Shown here: one piece after another, positions 8,608-16,949 of the stretch
How the letters are laid out: each line of letters opens with the position of its first letter
Position numbering within the stretch: the stretch's first letter is position 1
Assembly: GCA_900546435.1 (NCBI GenBank)
Contig: URCQ01000021.1
Coordinates: forward strand, 1-43,130
Length of the DNA stretch: 43,130 nt
From: an uncultured Pseudobutyrivibrio sp.
GTDB taxonomy: Bacteria > Bacillota > Clostridia > Lachnospirales > Lachnospiraceae
Direction: 5' to 3'
Position numbers and translations under genes: made by a program
Notes under the pieces: generated by a model
What the model was told of the DNA's origin: nothing
Databases searched by the model: none
The model's input: the letters and a program-made list of their open reading frames with translations, nothing else

Positions 8608-9405
8608 TTATTTTGTAAGAATGATTTTCTTTGGACACTTCTGTGCACAAACACCGCATCCTACACATTTATCCTGATCAATGTAAGCTACATTGTCAAT
8701 AACATGTACTGCATCATGCTCACAGTTCTTTTCGCAAAGATGACATCCGATACATCCGACAGAACATGCCTTCATAACATCTTTACCCTTATCTTTTGAA
8801 CTACACTGTACTAAAGTAGTAGCCTCATAAGGAACCAGTTCAATCAGATGCTTTGGACATGTATCCACACACTTACCACATGCCTTACAAGCTTCTGCAT
8901 CCACCTTAGCAATACCATCAACGATATGAATTGCATCAAAAGGACAAGCCTTTACACAACTACCATATCCCAGGCATCCATAATTGCAGGATTTAGGTCC
9001 GCCACCTGGTACAAATGCCATTGCCTGGCAATCTTCAACGCCGGCATATTCATAATCTTTGCCAGCTTTTTCGCAAGTTCCGGCACATTTTACAAATGCT
9101 ACCATCTTGACGCTTTCTCCAGCGGCAACACCCATGATCTCGCCAACTTTTTCTCCAACTGGTGCCCCACCAACCGGACAACCATTCACTGGTGCTTCTC
9201 CTTTTACGATGGCTGCAGCCAAACCAGAACATCCGGCATAACCACATCCACCACAGTTATTTCCAGGTAAAACACCAAGAATTGCTTCTTCTCTTTCGTC
9301 TACTTCTACTTTGAATTTTTCTGATGCAAAACACAAGAAAAATCCCATAAGACATCCTGTACAGCCGACAATGACAGCTGCCGCAATAATTCCTGTTACG
9401 CTCAT
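8608..9405 (-). CDS. rnfB: Rnf complex subunit RnfB (polyferredoxin)
   Basis: 265 aa. An N-terminal membrane anchor (GIIAAAVIVGCTGCLMGFFL) is followed by the 4Fe-4S domain typical of RnfB (NNCGGCGYAGCSG, then NGCPVGG). Four ferredoxin-like CxxCxxCxxxCP sets follow (CLGYGSCVKACP, CKACGKCVDTCP, CIGCHLCEKNC, CVGCGVCAQKCP). RnfB takes electrons from reduced ferredoxin into the Rnf pump. AGGAGG precedes the ATG. It is the last gene of rnfCDGEAB, the usual clostridial order. Confidence 0.96.
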   Translation of the reverse strand: MSVTGIIAAAVIVGCTGCLMGFFLCFASEKFKVEVDEREEAILGVLPGNNCGGCGYAGCSGLAAAIVKGEAPVNGCPVGGAPVGEKVGEIMGVAAGESVKMVAFVKCAGTCEKAGKDYEYAGVEDCQAMAFVPGGGPKSCNYGCLGYGSCVKACPFDAIHIVDGIAKVDAEACKACGKCVDTCPKHLIELVPYEATTLVQCSSKDKGKDVMKACSVGCIGCHLCEKNCEHDAVHVIDNVAYIDQDKCVGCGVCAQKCPKKIILTK

Positions 9406-9417
9406 CCGTCAGCCCTC

Positions 9418-9996
9418 CTACTTAATAATTCCTGAGAATCCAAAGAATGCAATTGCCATCAGTCCTGCTGTAACAACAACGATAGCAGAACCTCTAAATG
9501 GCTTAGGAATATCATTGAATTCCATTTTTTCACGAATACCAGCCATAATTACAATTGCAATTGTAAAACCTACAGCTGTACCAAATCCATTAATGACACC
9601 TTCTAAAATGCTGTATCCCTTTGTAACGTTCTTGATTGCAATACCAAGTACAGCACAGTTCGTTGTAATCAAAGGAAGATAAACACCAAGCGACTGATAT
9701 AATGCCGGAATTTGTTTCTTTAAAAACATTTCAACAAACTGAACCAATGCCGCAATTACAAGAATAAAGACAATTGTCTGTAAATATGCAAAACCGGTTG
9801 GTTCCAAGATAAATTTGTAAATCAAGCCTGTTACAAAACTTGATATTGTGATAACGAAAATAATGGCACCGCCCATACCGGCAGCTGTCTCGATTTTCTT
9901 GGAAACACCAAGGAAAGGACACAGACCGAGGAACTGGCTAAGTACTACGTTATTTACGATTGCTGACGCAACCAAAATCAAAAGTAATTCTTTCAT
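9418..9996 (-). CDS. rnfA: Rnf complex membrane subunit RnfA
   Basis: 192 aa with six predicted membrane helices. Conserved cysteines occur in FLGLCPFLGVSK and TTNCAVLGIA, the pair that, with RnfE, holds an intramembrane iron-sulfur cluster in characterised Rnf/Nqr complexes. It forms part of the ion-translocating core. An AGGAGG site precedes the ATG. It is an inverted-topology paralogue of RnfE, encoded immediately upstream. Confidence 0.96.
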   Translation of the reverse strand: MKELLLILVASAIVNNVVLSQFLGLCPFLGVSKKIETAAGMGGAIIFVITISSFVTGLIYKFILEPTGFAYLQTIVFILVIAALVQFVEMFLKKQIPALYQSLGVYLPLITTNCAVLGIAIKNVTKGYSILEGVINGFGTAVGFTIAIVIMAGIREKMEFNDIPKPFRGSAIVVVTAGLMAIAFFGFSGIIK

Positions 9997-10007
9997 TGAT
10001 TTTCCTC

Positions 10008-10763
10008 CTATTCCTTATCCTTTGTTTCTTCTTTTTTCACTTCTACTGCAGCTCCATTGGACTTACCTGTGCAAGATTCCATACCACAGCTACTACAATC
10101 GCCGGCAAGACATCCTGTTACAGGTGCAATATGTTTGCCCTTCTTTTCAGCTTTCGCACGAATCACATTCATGATAGCAATCAAAAATGCCAATACAAAG
10201 AATGCACCAGGAGCAAGTACAAAAATAGTAATCGGTGTATAACCAGCCTTACCTGTTGCAGCATCTGCAAGTGGAAGAAGCTGGAATCCAAAAATCTGAC
10301 CAGCACCTAAAATCTCACGGACAATACCAATGCATGTCAAACCAAGTGTAAATCCAAGACCCATACCCAGACCATCAAAAATGGATGGAATAACCGGATT
10401 CTTAGATGCATATGACTCGGCTCTTCCTAAAATAATACAGTTTACAACAATAAGTGGAATATAAATTCCCAAAGCAGAGTATAAACTTGGAATAAATCCC
10501 TGTACCAAAAACTGTACCATTGTTACAAAAGATGCAACGATAACAATAAATGCAGGTACACGAACACGATCTGGAATAATATTTCTAAGTAATGAAATCA
10601 TCAGGTTGGACATAACCAAAACAACTGTTGTGGAAAGTCCCATTCCCAGTCCATTGATTGCTGATGTCGTTACAGCAAGTGTTGGACACATACCAAGCAT
10701 CAGAACAAAGGTAGGGTTTTCTTTAATAATACCGTTCTGTAAACGTTCTACGATCTTATTCAT
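10008..10763 (-). CDS. rnfE: Rnf complex membrane subunit RnfE with Cys-rich C-terminal tail
   Basis: 251 aa from ATG 10763 (GGAGG 8 bases upstream; an upstream GTG lies inside that site). Six membrane helices; conserved cysteines in LMLGMCPTLAV and VVNCIILGRAE. After the last helix (about residue 205) comes a hydrophilic tail of about 46 residues holding C-x4-C-x2-C-x4-C (encoded at 10071-10112) and then a Lys/Glu-rich end. The core is standard RnfE; the tail is an addition beyond the core fold and could bind a metal or Fe-S cluster. Its start overlaps rnfG by 8 bases. Confidence 0.95.
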   Translation of the reverse strand: MNKIVERLQNGIIKENPTFVLMLGMCPTLAVTTSAINGLGMGLSTTVVLVMSNLMISLLRNIIPDRVRVPAFIVIVASFVTMVQFLVQGFIPSLYSALGIYIPLIVVNCIILGRAESYASKNPVIPSIFDGLGMGLGFTLGLTCIGIVREILGAGQIFGFQLLPLADAATGKAGYTPITIFVLAPGAFFVLAFLIAIMNVIRAKAEKKGKHIAPVTGCLAGDCSSCGMESCTGKSNGAAVEVKKEETKDKE

Positions 10764-11370
10764 TTGTCGCACCTCCTACCAGACTGTTGTAATAAGCAAG
10801 ACCGGCGTCAATACCATAAGTCACAGCTTTAGATGTGATGGTTGCACCACTGATTGCTTCGATTTCCGTATCTGCTGTTTTGGCAGATTTTGTAACTTCT
10901 AATATCTGTGCAGGAATGCCTGTAAACTGACTCATAAAAGCATCTTCTTTCGCTTTCATACCAAGACCTGCTGTTTCACTTATATCTGTAATAGAATATC
11001 CATTTAATGTACCATCTTTTGTTACACCCATGGAAAATGTAATGTCTCCGCCATATCCGGCATGTGATGTAATGGTAATAACGTATCCGATATCTTCGCC
11101 TGCGTCATTTTTTGCAACAACACAATTGGTAATATCATCATCTGTATAACCTGCATCAGCGGCAATCTTTGTTGCAGCAGCGGCATCAAATCCGTCTAAA
11201 TCTGCAAAAGATGCTGCATCTGCAAATACTGCTTTGTAAGATTCCTGTGTTGCTGCTTCCTGTGCGTCTGCAATAGGTTTTTTTGTAATTTCATATACAC
11301 CGCCAAGACAAACACCGGCAATCACAGTAATTGCAGTAAGAACTAATGCGTCTTTTACTAATTTATTCAT
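10756..11370 (-). CDS. rnfG: Rnf complex flavoprotein subunit RnfG
   Basis: 204 aa. One N-terminal membrane helix (LVLTAITVIAGVCLGGVYEI) followed by an extracytosolic FMN_bind domain. The covalent FMN site is visible as ISGATITSKAV with the SGAT threonine at residue 177. RnfG relays electrons between RnfB/E/A and RnfD. The region at residues 40-85 is Ala/Asp-rich. The start codon overlaps the rnfD stop. FMN attachment would need the convergent apbE product. Confidence 0.95.
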   Translation of the reverse strand: MNKLVKDALVLTAITVIAGVCLGGVYEITKKPIADAQEAATQESYKAVFADAASFADLDGFDAAAATKIAADAGYTDDDITNCVVAKNDAGEDIGYVITITSHAGYGGDITFSMGVTKDGTLNGYSITDISETAGLGMKAKEDAFMSQFTGIPAQILEVTKSAKTADTEIEAISGATITSKAVTYGIDAGLAYYNSLVGGATNE

Positions 11371-12311
11371 TATTTGTTGCCTCCCTTCTCGCTTACAACG
11401 CCGAAAGCCTTCGGTATTGTAATTCTTTCGATCAAAGGAACAAGTAAGTTACTGAAGATGATCGCATAAGAAACACCTTCTGCAGATGCACCAAAGATAC
11501 GGAAAATTCCAGTCAGGATACCCAATGCGATACCATAAAGGATTTTACCCTTTGGCGTAATTGGTGAAGTCACATAATCGGTTGCCATAAAAAAGGCTCC
11601 CAGCATAAGTCCACCACCGCACAACTGTGCAACCAGATAATTCATATCAAATCCATGTCCACCGAAAAGCAATACAAAGATTGCAAAGGTAACAATATAG
11701 GTTCCTGGAATCCGAAGATCAATAATGCCAAACAAAATCAATATAATGGCACCAATCAAAAGGGCAATAACAGATGTCTCTCCAATGGTTCCGGCTGTTT
11801 TACCAAGAAGCATTGCCATAGTATCTACGCTCTCTCCTGCCTTTAATGCAGCAAGAGGTGTTGCTCCTGTAACACCATCATAGGTAAAGGTTGTCATAGA
11901 ACCTGTAAAAGAAATCAACAGGAAACAACGTGCTCCCAGTGCTGGGTTCATAAAGTTCTGACCCAAACCACCAAATAACATTTTGACAATAACAATAGCA
12001 AATACACCACCAAGAACAGCCTGCCACCATGGTAATGTTGGTGGTAAGTTAAGTGCTAACAGTAGACCTGTAACAACTGCACTCAAATCCTTGATAGTAC
12101 TTTTTTTATGTACGATTTTTTCATAAATCCATTCAGAAGCCACACAGGAAGCAATTGTTACAAGAATTAAAACAAGTGCATGAGCTCCGAAATTGCAGAT
12201 ACCAAAAATAGATGCAGGAAGAAGTGAAATCACAACCAATCCCATAATCTTCTGGGTATCCATTTTATCTCTGACATGTGGCGAAGATGTAACGTTTAAT
12301 AAATCACTCAC
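11370..12311 (-). CDS. rnfD: Rnf complex membrane flavoprotein subunit RnfD
   Basis: 313 aa. I place the start at GTG 12311, which gives the family's typical N-terminus MSDLLNVTSSPHVRDK and has AAAGGGG 8 bases upstream; a GTG three codons earlier lies within that site. About nine to ten membrane helices (NqrB/RnfD family). The covalent FMN motif is DGVTGATPL with the TGAT threonine near residue 151. RnfD is part of the ion-conducting path. One-base overlap with rnfG, six bases after rnfC. Confidence 0.95.
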   Translation of the reverse strand: MSDLLNVTSSPHVRDKMDTQKIMGLVVISLLPASIFGICNFGAHALVLILVTIASCVASEWIYEKIVHKKSTIKDLSAVVTGLLLALNLPPTLPWWQAVLGGVFAIVIVKMLFGGLGQNFMNPALGARCFLLISFTGSMTTFTYDGVTGATPLAALKAGESVDTMAMLLGKTAGTIGETSVIALLIGAIILILFGIIDLRIPGTYIVTFAIFVLLFGGHGFDMNYLVAQLCGGGLMLGAFFMATDYVTSPITPKGKILYGIALGILTGIFRIFGASAEGVSYAIIFSNLLVPLIERITIPKAFGVVSEKGGNK

Positions 12312-12326
12312 AAGATTCACCCCTTT

Positions 12327-13649
12327 CTAATTTTTCTTTCTCTTTTCAGCAAGAACAAATTTTTTCATTGTCTTAACTGATTGTGCTAATGGTCTACGTG
12401 CTGGGCAGACATAACTACAACTTCCACATTCCACGCATTCAAGACCATACCATTGTTCAAACATATCCATCTGATGATGCTCGGAATAATCAGCAAGTCT
12501 GGATGGAACCAATGCCTCTGGACAAGCATCAACACAACGTCCGCAGTTAATACATGCTGTTGTTTCGTATTTTGATGCTTCATCTTCTGTCAGGCAAAGA
12601 AGCGCTGATGTTGTTTTGGTTGTAGGAACATCAATTCCAAACAACGCAAATCCCATCATTGGTCCGCCTGCTATCATTTTTTTAGCCGGTGCTACCAATC
12701 CGCCTGCTGCTTCAAGCAACTGGCTATAGCTTGTACCAATGCTGATATAGAAGTTTCTTGGTTCACATACAGCATCACCTGTTACCGTAAAGATGCGATT
12801 GGTAAGTGGACGTCCAAAACGTACGGCATTGTAGATGGCAACCATAGTCTCTACATTGTCAACAATACATCCTGCATCTGCTGGCAACATCTTAGAATTG
12901 ATGCTTCTGCCGGTTGTAGCAAAAATAAGCTGACGCTCACCACCCTGTGGGTATTTTGTCTGTAGCGGACACACTTCCATACGGGAATCTCCAGCAACAA
13001 GCGCCTGTAACTTTTCAATACAATCTGGCTTGTTATCCTCTACACCAAAGATACCTTTTGCATTTGGGAATAACTGTAAAATGATTTTCATACCTTCTAC
13101 TAATTTTTCCGGTTCTTCTATCATTCTACGATAATCAGATGTCAGATAAGGTTCGCATTCTGCGCAGTTTGCAATAATATACTCGATCTTATCCGGCTCT
13201 TTTGGAGACAACTTAACATGTGTTGGGAATCCAGCGCCACCCATACCAACAACGCCGGCTTCTTTAATCTTTCCAATAATTTCTTCGTTAGAGAGTTTTG
13301 TTACATCCTCTGTTTCTTCGTAAGCAACTTCATGAAATTCTCCATCACTCTCGATGATAATGGAATTCACCATGTCACCAACAGTTACGCGTCTTGGCTC
13401 AATTGCCTTAACGGTTCCTGATACCGATGAATAAATTGGAGATGACACAAAGCCACCTGCCTCTGCGATCTTCTGTCCTTTTAAAACAGCATCGCCAACA
13501 GCAACGATTGGTGTTGCTGGAGCACCAATATGCTGGGATAAAGGAAAAACTAATTCTCCCTCTGGCAGCAATTCTTTAATTGGCTTGGACTTGGATAAGT
13601 CTTTGCCATCCATTGGATGAACGCCGCCCTTAAATGTCTTTAGGCCCAT
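12327..13649 (-). CDS. rnfC: Rnf complex subunit RnfC (NADH-binding, 4Fe-4S)
   Basis: 440 aa. The N-terminal part resembles the barrel-sandwich domain (FKGGVHPMDGKDLSK). Next is a Rossmann-like NADH/FMN region with GVVGMGGAGFPTHVKL, then a SLBB-like part. Two 4Fe-4S sites lie near residues 370-425 (CINCGRCVDACP, CVECGSCSYVCP). RnfC exchanges electrons with NAD(H) on the cytosolic face. First gene of rnfCDGEAB, with its own promoter at 13702-13730. Length and motifs are normal for clostridial RnfC. Confidence 0.96.
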   Translation of the reverse strand: MGLKTFKGGVHPMDGKDLSKSKPIKELLPEGELVFPLSQHIGAPATPIVAVGDAVLKGQKIAEAGGFVSSPIYSSVSGTVKAIEPRRVTVGDMVNSIIIESDGEFHEVAYEETEDVTKLSNEEIIGKIKEAGVVGMGGAGFPTHVKLSPKEPDKIEYIIANCAECEPYLTSDYRRMIEEPEKLVEGMKIILQLFPNAKGIFGVEDNKPDCIEKLQALVAGDSRMEVCPLQTKYPQGGERQLIFATTGRSINSKMLPADAGCIVDNVETMVAIYNAVRFGRPLTNRIFTVTGDAVCEPRNFYISIGTSYSQLLEAAGGLVAPAKKMIAGGPMMGFALFGIDVPTTKTTSALLCLTEDEASKYETTACINCGRCVDACPEALVPSRLADYSEHHQMDMFEQWYGLECVECGSCSYVCPARRPLAQSVKTMKKFVLAEKRKKN

Positions 13650-13701
13650 GAACTGTACCCCTCTTTCTTTCGATACTTAGGTGTTTACACACTTTTAATA
13701 C

Positions 13702-13730
13702 ATTATATCACTTTTGCAAACAAATCAAGA
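13702..13730 (-). promoter_or_regulatory. Promoter of the rnf operon (extended -10)
   Basis: Minus strand TGATATAAT: an extended -10 with TATAAT at 13702-13707. A weak -35 (TCTTGA, 13725-13730) lies 17 bases upstream. It sits 52 bases before rnfC. Confidence 0.65.
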
Positions 13731-13757
13731 GTTACATTTTTATCTTTTTGTATCTTT

Positions 13758-13786
13758 TTGAGTACCATTTTAATATGTGATATACT
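13758..13786 (+). promoter_or_regulatory. SigA-type promoter of the exonuclease gene
   Basis: TTGAGT (13758-13763), 17-base spacer, TATACT (13781-13786) preceded by TGA, so also an extended -10. It lies 53 bases upstream of the ATG and diverges from the rnf promoter. The -35 overlaps the second copy of a tandem 10-base repeat, TATCTTTTTG (13741-13760). Confidence 0.75.
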
Positions 13787-13839
13787 ATTGAAAACACAGG
13801 ATTTCTCTGTTAATTTTTTAACCAACAAAGGAGGTTATC

Positions 13840-14928
13840 ATGCTAACATTTACGGACACCTATTGCTATACTCCGCAGCATAACGAATTACAATTTTGGG
13901 AAGAAAATTATCTTCTATTCGATATCGAAACCACAGGGCTTTCGGCAAAATATAACACGATCTATATGATAGGATGTGCCTATCATCATGGAACACAAAT
14001 CACACTTTTACAGTATTTTGCAGAAAATTCTTCACAGGAAGCAGAGATTTTAGATGCCTTTTTTGAGCTGGCACAAAATTTTCAAGGACTTCTTTCTTTT
14101 AATGGCATTCGGTTTGATGAAAATTTTATACGGGAACGTTGTCAAAAATTACATATTTCATCTGATGCGTTGCCTGCAAACCATTTTGACATTTATAAAG
14201 CGTGCCGTAATATGAAATCCATATTGCAGCTTCCATCCTATCGGCAAAAAGCCATAGAATCTTTTCTTGGAATACATCGGATGGATCAGTATTCCGGAGG
14301 AGAACTCATATCCGTTTATGAATCCTATACAAAAGGACCAAATGAGGACGCTCTTTCCCTTTTAAAGTTGCACAATTATGAAGATGTCGCCGGAATGGTT
14401 GAAATTCTTCCTATTTTAGCCTATACACAGTTAAAGAACGCCACTTTTTCTATTTCCGATGTAACGGTAGTCGATTATACGGATTACACGAAAAAAACAC
14501 AGGAAGAACTACAGTTTCATGGAACGATTTCTTTCACACTGCCGGCGCCTTTGCGTCTTCATAATGATTATTACTATATGATATTAGAAAACAATACGAT
14601 TCGTGGTTCTATATTTTTACTTCAGGAGAAAATGTATCATTTTCTTTCGAATCCAAAGGATTATTATTATCTGCCGGGTGAAGATATGGTGGTACCAAAA
14701 GAACTAGCCACACATATAGATTCCTCACAAAAACAAAAAGCTACCGCAGCAAACTGCTATATAGCAAAAGATGACCGCTTTTTGTTTGTTCCGGAGGCAC
14801 TTACCTGCAGCGATGATATTTACTTCTTTCGCAGGACCTACAAGGCAAAAGAAAACTTCATTCCTTACCAGACCTCTTCTATTGACACAACTTTTCTTTC
14901 GCAATACATAAAAAGTCTATTACAATAG
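13840..14928 (+). CDS. YprB-type DnaQ-like 3'-5' exonuclease (ribonuclease H-like)
   Basis: 362 aa. The N-terminal ~190 residues carry the DEDD exonuclease motifs: ExoI FDIETTGL at about residues 29-36, ExoII SFNGIRFDENFI, and ExoIII HNYEDVAGM. This matches the ribonuclease H-like family of B. subtilis YprB. The C-terminal ~170 residues are unrecognised and rich in aromatic residues, possibly nucleic-acid binding. A perfect AGGAGG precedes the ATG. It is a monocistronic plus-strand unit bounded by its own promoter and a strong bidirectional terminator. Substrate (DNA or RNA) cannot be decided here. Confidence 0.83.
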   Translation: MLTFTDTYCYTPQHNELQFWEENYLLFDIETTGLSAKYNTIYMIGCAYHHGTQITLLQYFAENSSQEAEILDAFFELAQNFQGLLSFNGIRFDENFIRERCQKLHISSDALPANHFDIYKACRNMKSILQLPSYRQKAIESFLGIHRMDQYSGGELISVYESYTKGPNEDALSLLKLHNYEDVAGMVEILPILAYTQLKNATFSISDVTVVDYTDYTKKTQEELQFHGTISFTLPAPLRLHNDYYYMILENNTIRGSIFLLQEKMYHFLSNPKDYYYLPGEDMVVPKELATHIDSSQKQKATAANCYIAKDDRFLFVPEALTCSDDIYFFRRTYKAKENFIPYQTSSIDTTFLSQYIKSLLQ

Positions 14929-14930
14929 AA

Positions 14931-14998
14931 AAAGACTCTGCATCTAGTAAGGGGTGTGATTTACAAAATCACACCCCTGCACTTGACTTAGAGTCTTT
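14931..14998. terminator. Nested double-hairpin bidirectional terminator
   Basis: Outer stem AAAGACTCT (14931-14939) pairs with AGAGTCTTT (14990-14998). Inside it sits a perfect 12-bp hairpin, GGGGTGTGATTT/AAATCACACCCC (14951-14977) with a 3-base loop. The outer arm overlaps the cheR stop codon. It ends the convergent exonuclease and cheR transcripts. Confidence 0.8.
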
Positions 14999-15776
14999 AT
15001 TCTTGTCCTTTTTCATAATAGAACGAATATCTTCTCTTATATCCCATACTCTTATAATCTGTCACCTGTTCTGTACTACCAATAAATAAGATTCCACCAT
15101 CTTTCAAAGATTTCGCAAACTTCTCGTAAACCTCGTTTTTGGCATCTTCTGTAAAGTAAATCAGCACATTACGACAGACAATCATATGGCAATCTCTCGG
15201 ATATGCATCCGAAAGCAAATTGTGTTCCCTAAATTCCACACATTTTTTGATTTGTTCTGAAATTTGATAAGAACGACCAACTTTTGTAAAATATTTTCTT
15301 TTGAATTCTTCCGGTACATTGGCGATACTCTTTTCAGAGTAGAGTCCTACTTTAGCAGATGCAATCACCTGCTTATCAATATCTGTAGCAATGATCTTAA
15401 TCTTGCTAAGATCTAAATGCTTAGACAATGCCATAACAAGAGAATATGGCTCATCCCCTGTAGAACATGCTGCTGACCAAATACGTAAATTGGATCCGAA
15501 CTTCTTTATGAGTTCCGGCACAAATTCGCGCGTCAACAAATCCCATTGTTCCGGATTTCGATAAAATTCAGATACGTTAATGGTAAGAAAGTTTACAAAC
15601 TCCTCAAAAACTGCAGAATCTGATTTTAACAATTTGACATACGCATCGTATGTATCGCATTTACGTTTTCGCACCAGAGAATCAATACGCCGACGCATCT
15701 GTTTTTCTTTGTAAGAGCTCAGATCAATCTTTGTCAGCGTATATACAACCCTTTTGAAAGATTCATAATCATCCAT
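14997..15776 (-). CDS. cheR: CheR-type protein-glutamate O-methyltransferase
   Basis: 259 aa from ATG 15776 (GAGGA upstream; a TTG five codons earlier is less likely). An N-terminal CheR helical domain (YESFKRVVYTLTKIDLSSYKEKQMRRRID) is followed by a SAM-binding domain with IWSAACSTGDEPYSL and DCHMIVCRNVLIYF. CheR methylates glutamates of chemoreceptors. No other chemotaxis genes are in the window; it follows rpsA in an otherwise housekeeping operon, so it may serve a distant chemotaxis locus. It ends in the strong nested terminator. Confidence 0.92.
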   Translation of the reverse strand: MDDYESFKRVVYTLTKIDLSSYKEKQMRRRIDSLVRKRKCDTYDAYVKLLKSDSAVFEEFVNFLTINVSEFYRNPEQWDLLTREFVPELIKKFGSNLRIWSAACSTGDEPYSLVMALSKHLDLSKIKIIATDIDKQVIASAKVGLYSEKSIANVPEEFKRKYFTKVGRSYQISEQIKKCVEFREHNLLSDAYPRDCHMIVCRNVLIYFTEDAKNEVYEKFAKSLKDGGILFIGSTEQVTDYKSMGYKRRYSFYYEKGQE

Positions 15777-15803
15777 ACAACTTGTCCTCAATTGGAAAAA
15801 GAA

Positions 15804-16949
15804 TTATTCCTCTGTTTCTTCCATTTCATTTGCAACTGCATCAATATCAACATCTGCAAATTCAGTATCATCATCTTCTTCAACTTCATCTTCAGGAGCT
15901 GCAAGAAGTGCTTTCATGCTAAGGCTGATCTTCTTGTCTTCCTCACGGAATTCTACAATCTTAGCCTCGACTTCCTGTCCTACAGAAAGTACATCTGATG
16001 GCTTATCAATATGTTCCTTAGCAATCTGAGAAACATGAAGAAGTGCATCTACACCAGGAGCAAGCTCAACAAAAGCACCAAAGTCTGTCATTCTTGCAAC
16101 CTTACCAGTTACAATTGTTCCTACTGCGAAACGTTCAGAAGCATCCTTCCATGGATTCTCATCATCAAACTTCATAGAAAGTGCAATCTTCTTATCGTTG
16201 ATATCCTTGATGAATACCTTAACCTTGTCTCCAACATGGAATACCTTCTTAGGATTTTCAACTCTTCCCCAAGACATCTCTGAAATATGTAACAGACCGT
16301 CTGCTCCACCAAGATCAATAAATGCGCCGAAGTCTGTTACATTCTTAACAGTTCCTTCTACAACATCACCAACATGGATTCTTGCGAATAATTCTTCTGC
16401 AAGCTTTTCTTTTTCTGCAACAAGAAGCTGCTTTCTATCACCAATAATACGTCTTCTTCTTGGATTAAATTCTGTAATAACAAATGAGATTTCCTGTCCG
16501 TTGTACTTTGTAAGATCCTTCTCATAAGTATCAGATACAAGGCTTGCAGGGATGAAAATCTTAGCCTCGTCAATAACAACACTAAGTCCACCATTTAATA
16601 CCTGTGCAACATTAGCTGTAAGAACTTCATGGTTCTCAAATGCTTCTTCCAAACGCTTGTTACCCTTTTCAGCAGCAAGTCTCTTGTATGAAAGAGCAAC
16701 CTGACCTTCACCATCGTTTACCTTGATAACCATAGCATCAATCTTATCACCAACAGATACAACCTGTGTCAAGTCAACGTTTGATTCGTTGGTGTACTCA
16801 CTACGATGAATAATTCCGTCTGATTTGTATCCGATGTCAACAGCAATCTCATCAGGCTTAACATTGATAACGGTACCTTCAACTACCTCTCCATTTCTTA
16901 TTGTTTTAAATGATTCTTCTAACATTTGTTCAAAACTCATTTCTGACAT
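15804..16949 (-). CDS. rpsA: S1 RNA-binding domain protein / ribosomal protein S1 homologue
   Basis: 381 aa with four S1 repeats at roughly 17-85, 105-170, 188-258 and 273-345; repeats 3 and 4 carry the canonical DFGAFIDL and DFGAFVEL signatures. A very acidic tail (EDEVEEDDDTEFADVD) follows. Clostridial S1 homologues have four repeats rather than the six of E. coli and are thought to aid mRNA binding on the 30S subunit. It overlaps ispH by 13 bases, with AGGAGG inside ispH. In some relatives the two are fused as ispH-rpsA; here they are separate reading frames. Confidence 0.93.
   Translation of the reverse strand: MSEMSFEQMLEESFKTIRNGEVVEGTVINVKPDEIAVDIGYKSDGIIHRSEYTNESNVDLTQVVSVGDKIDAMVIKVNDGEGQVALSYKRLAAEKGNKRLEEAFENHEVLTANVAQVLNGGLSVVIDEAKIFIPASLVSDTYEKDLTKYNGQEISFVITEFNPRRRRIIGDRKQLLVAEKEKLAEELFARIHVGDVVEGTVKNVTDFGAFIDLGGADGLLHISEMSWGRVENPKKVFHVGDKVKVFIKDINDKKIALSMKFDDENPWKDASERFAVGTIVTGKVARMTDFGAFVELAPGVDALLHVSQIAKEHIDKPSDVLSVGQEVEAKIVEFREEDKKISLSMKALLAAPEDEVEEDDDTEFADVDIDAVANEMEETEE

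Noticed and set aside
13681..13690. GTGTTTACAC as a regulator site upstream of rnfC
   Set aside because: Only a 4+4 inverted repeat, too short, downstream of the -10 and unlike a known operator.
13702..13730. Rex site overlapping the rnf promoter
   Set aside because: Only one half-site resemblance (TTGTTT); the second half does not match TTAACAA.
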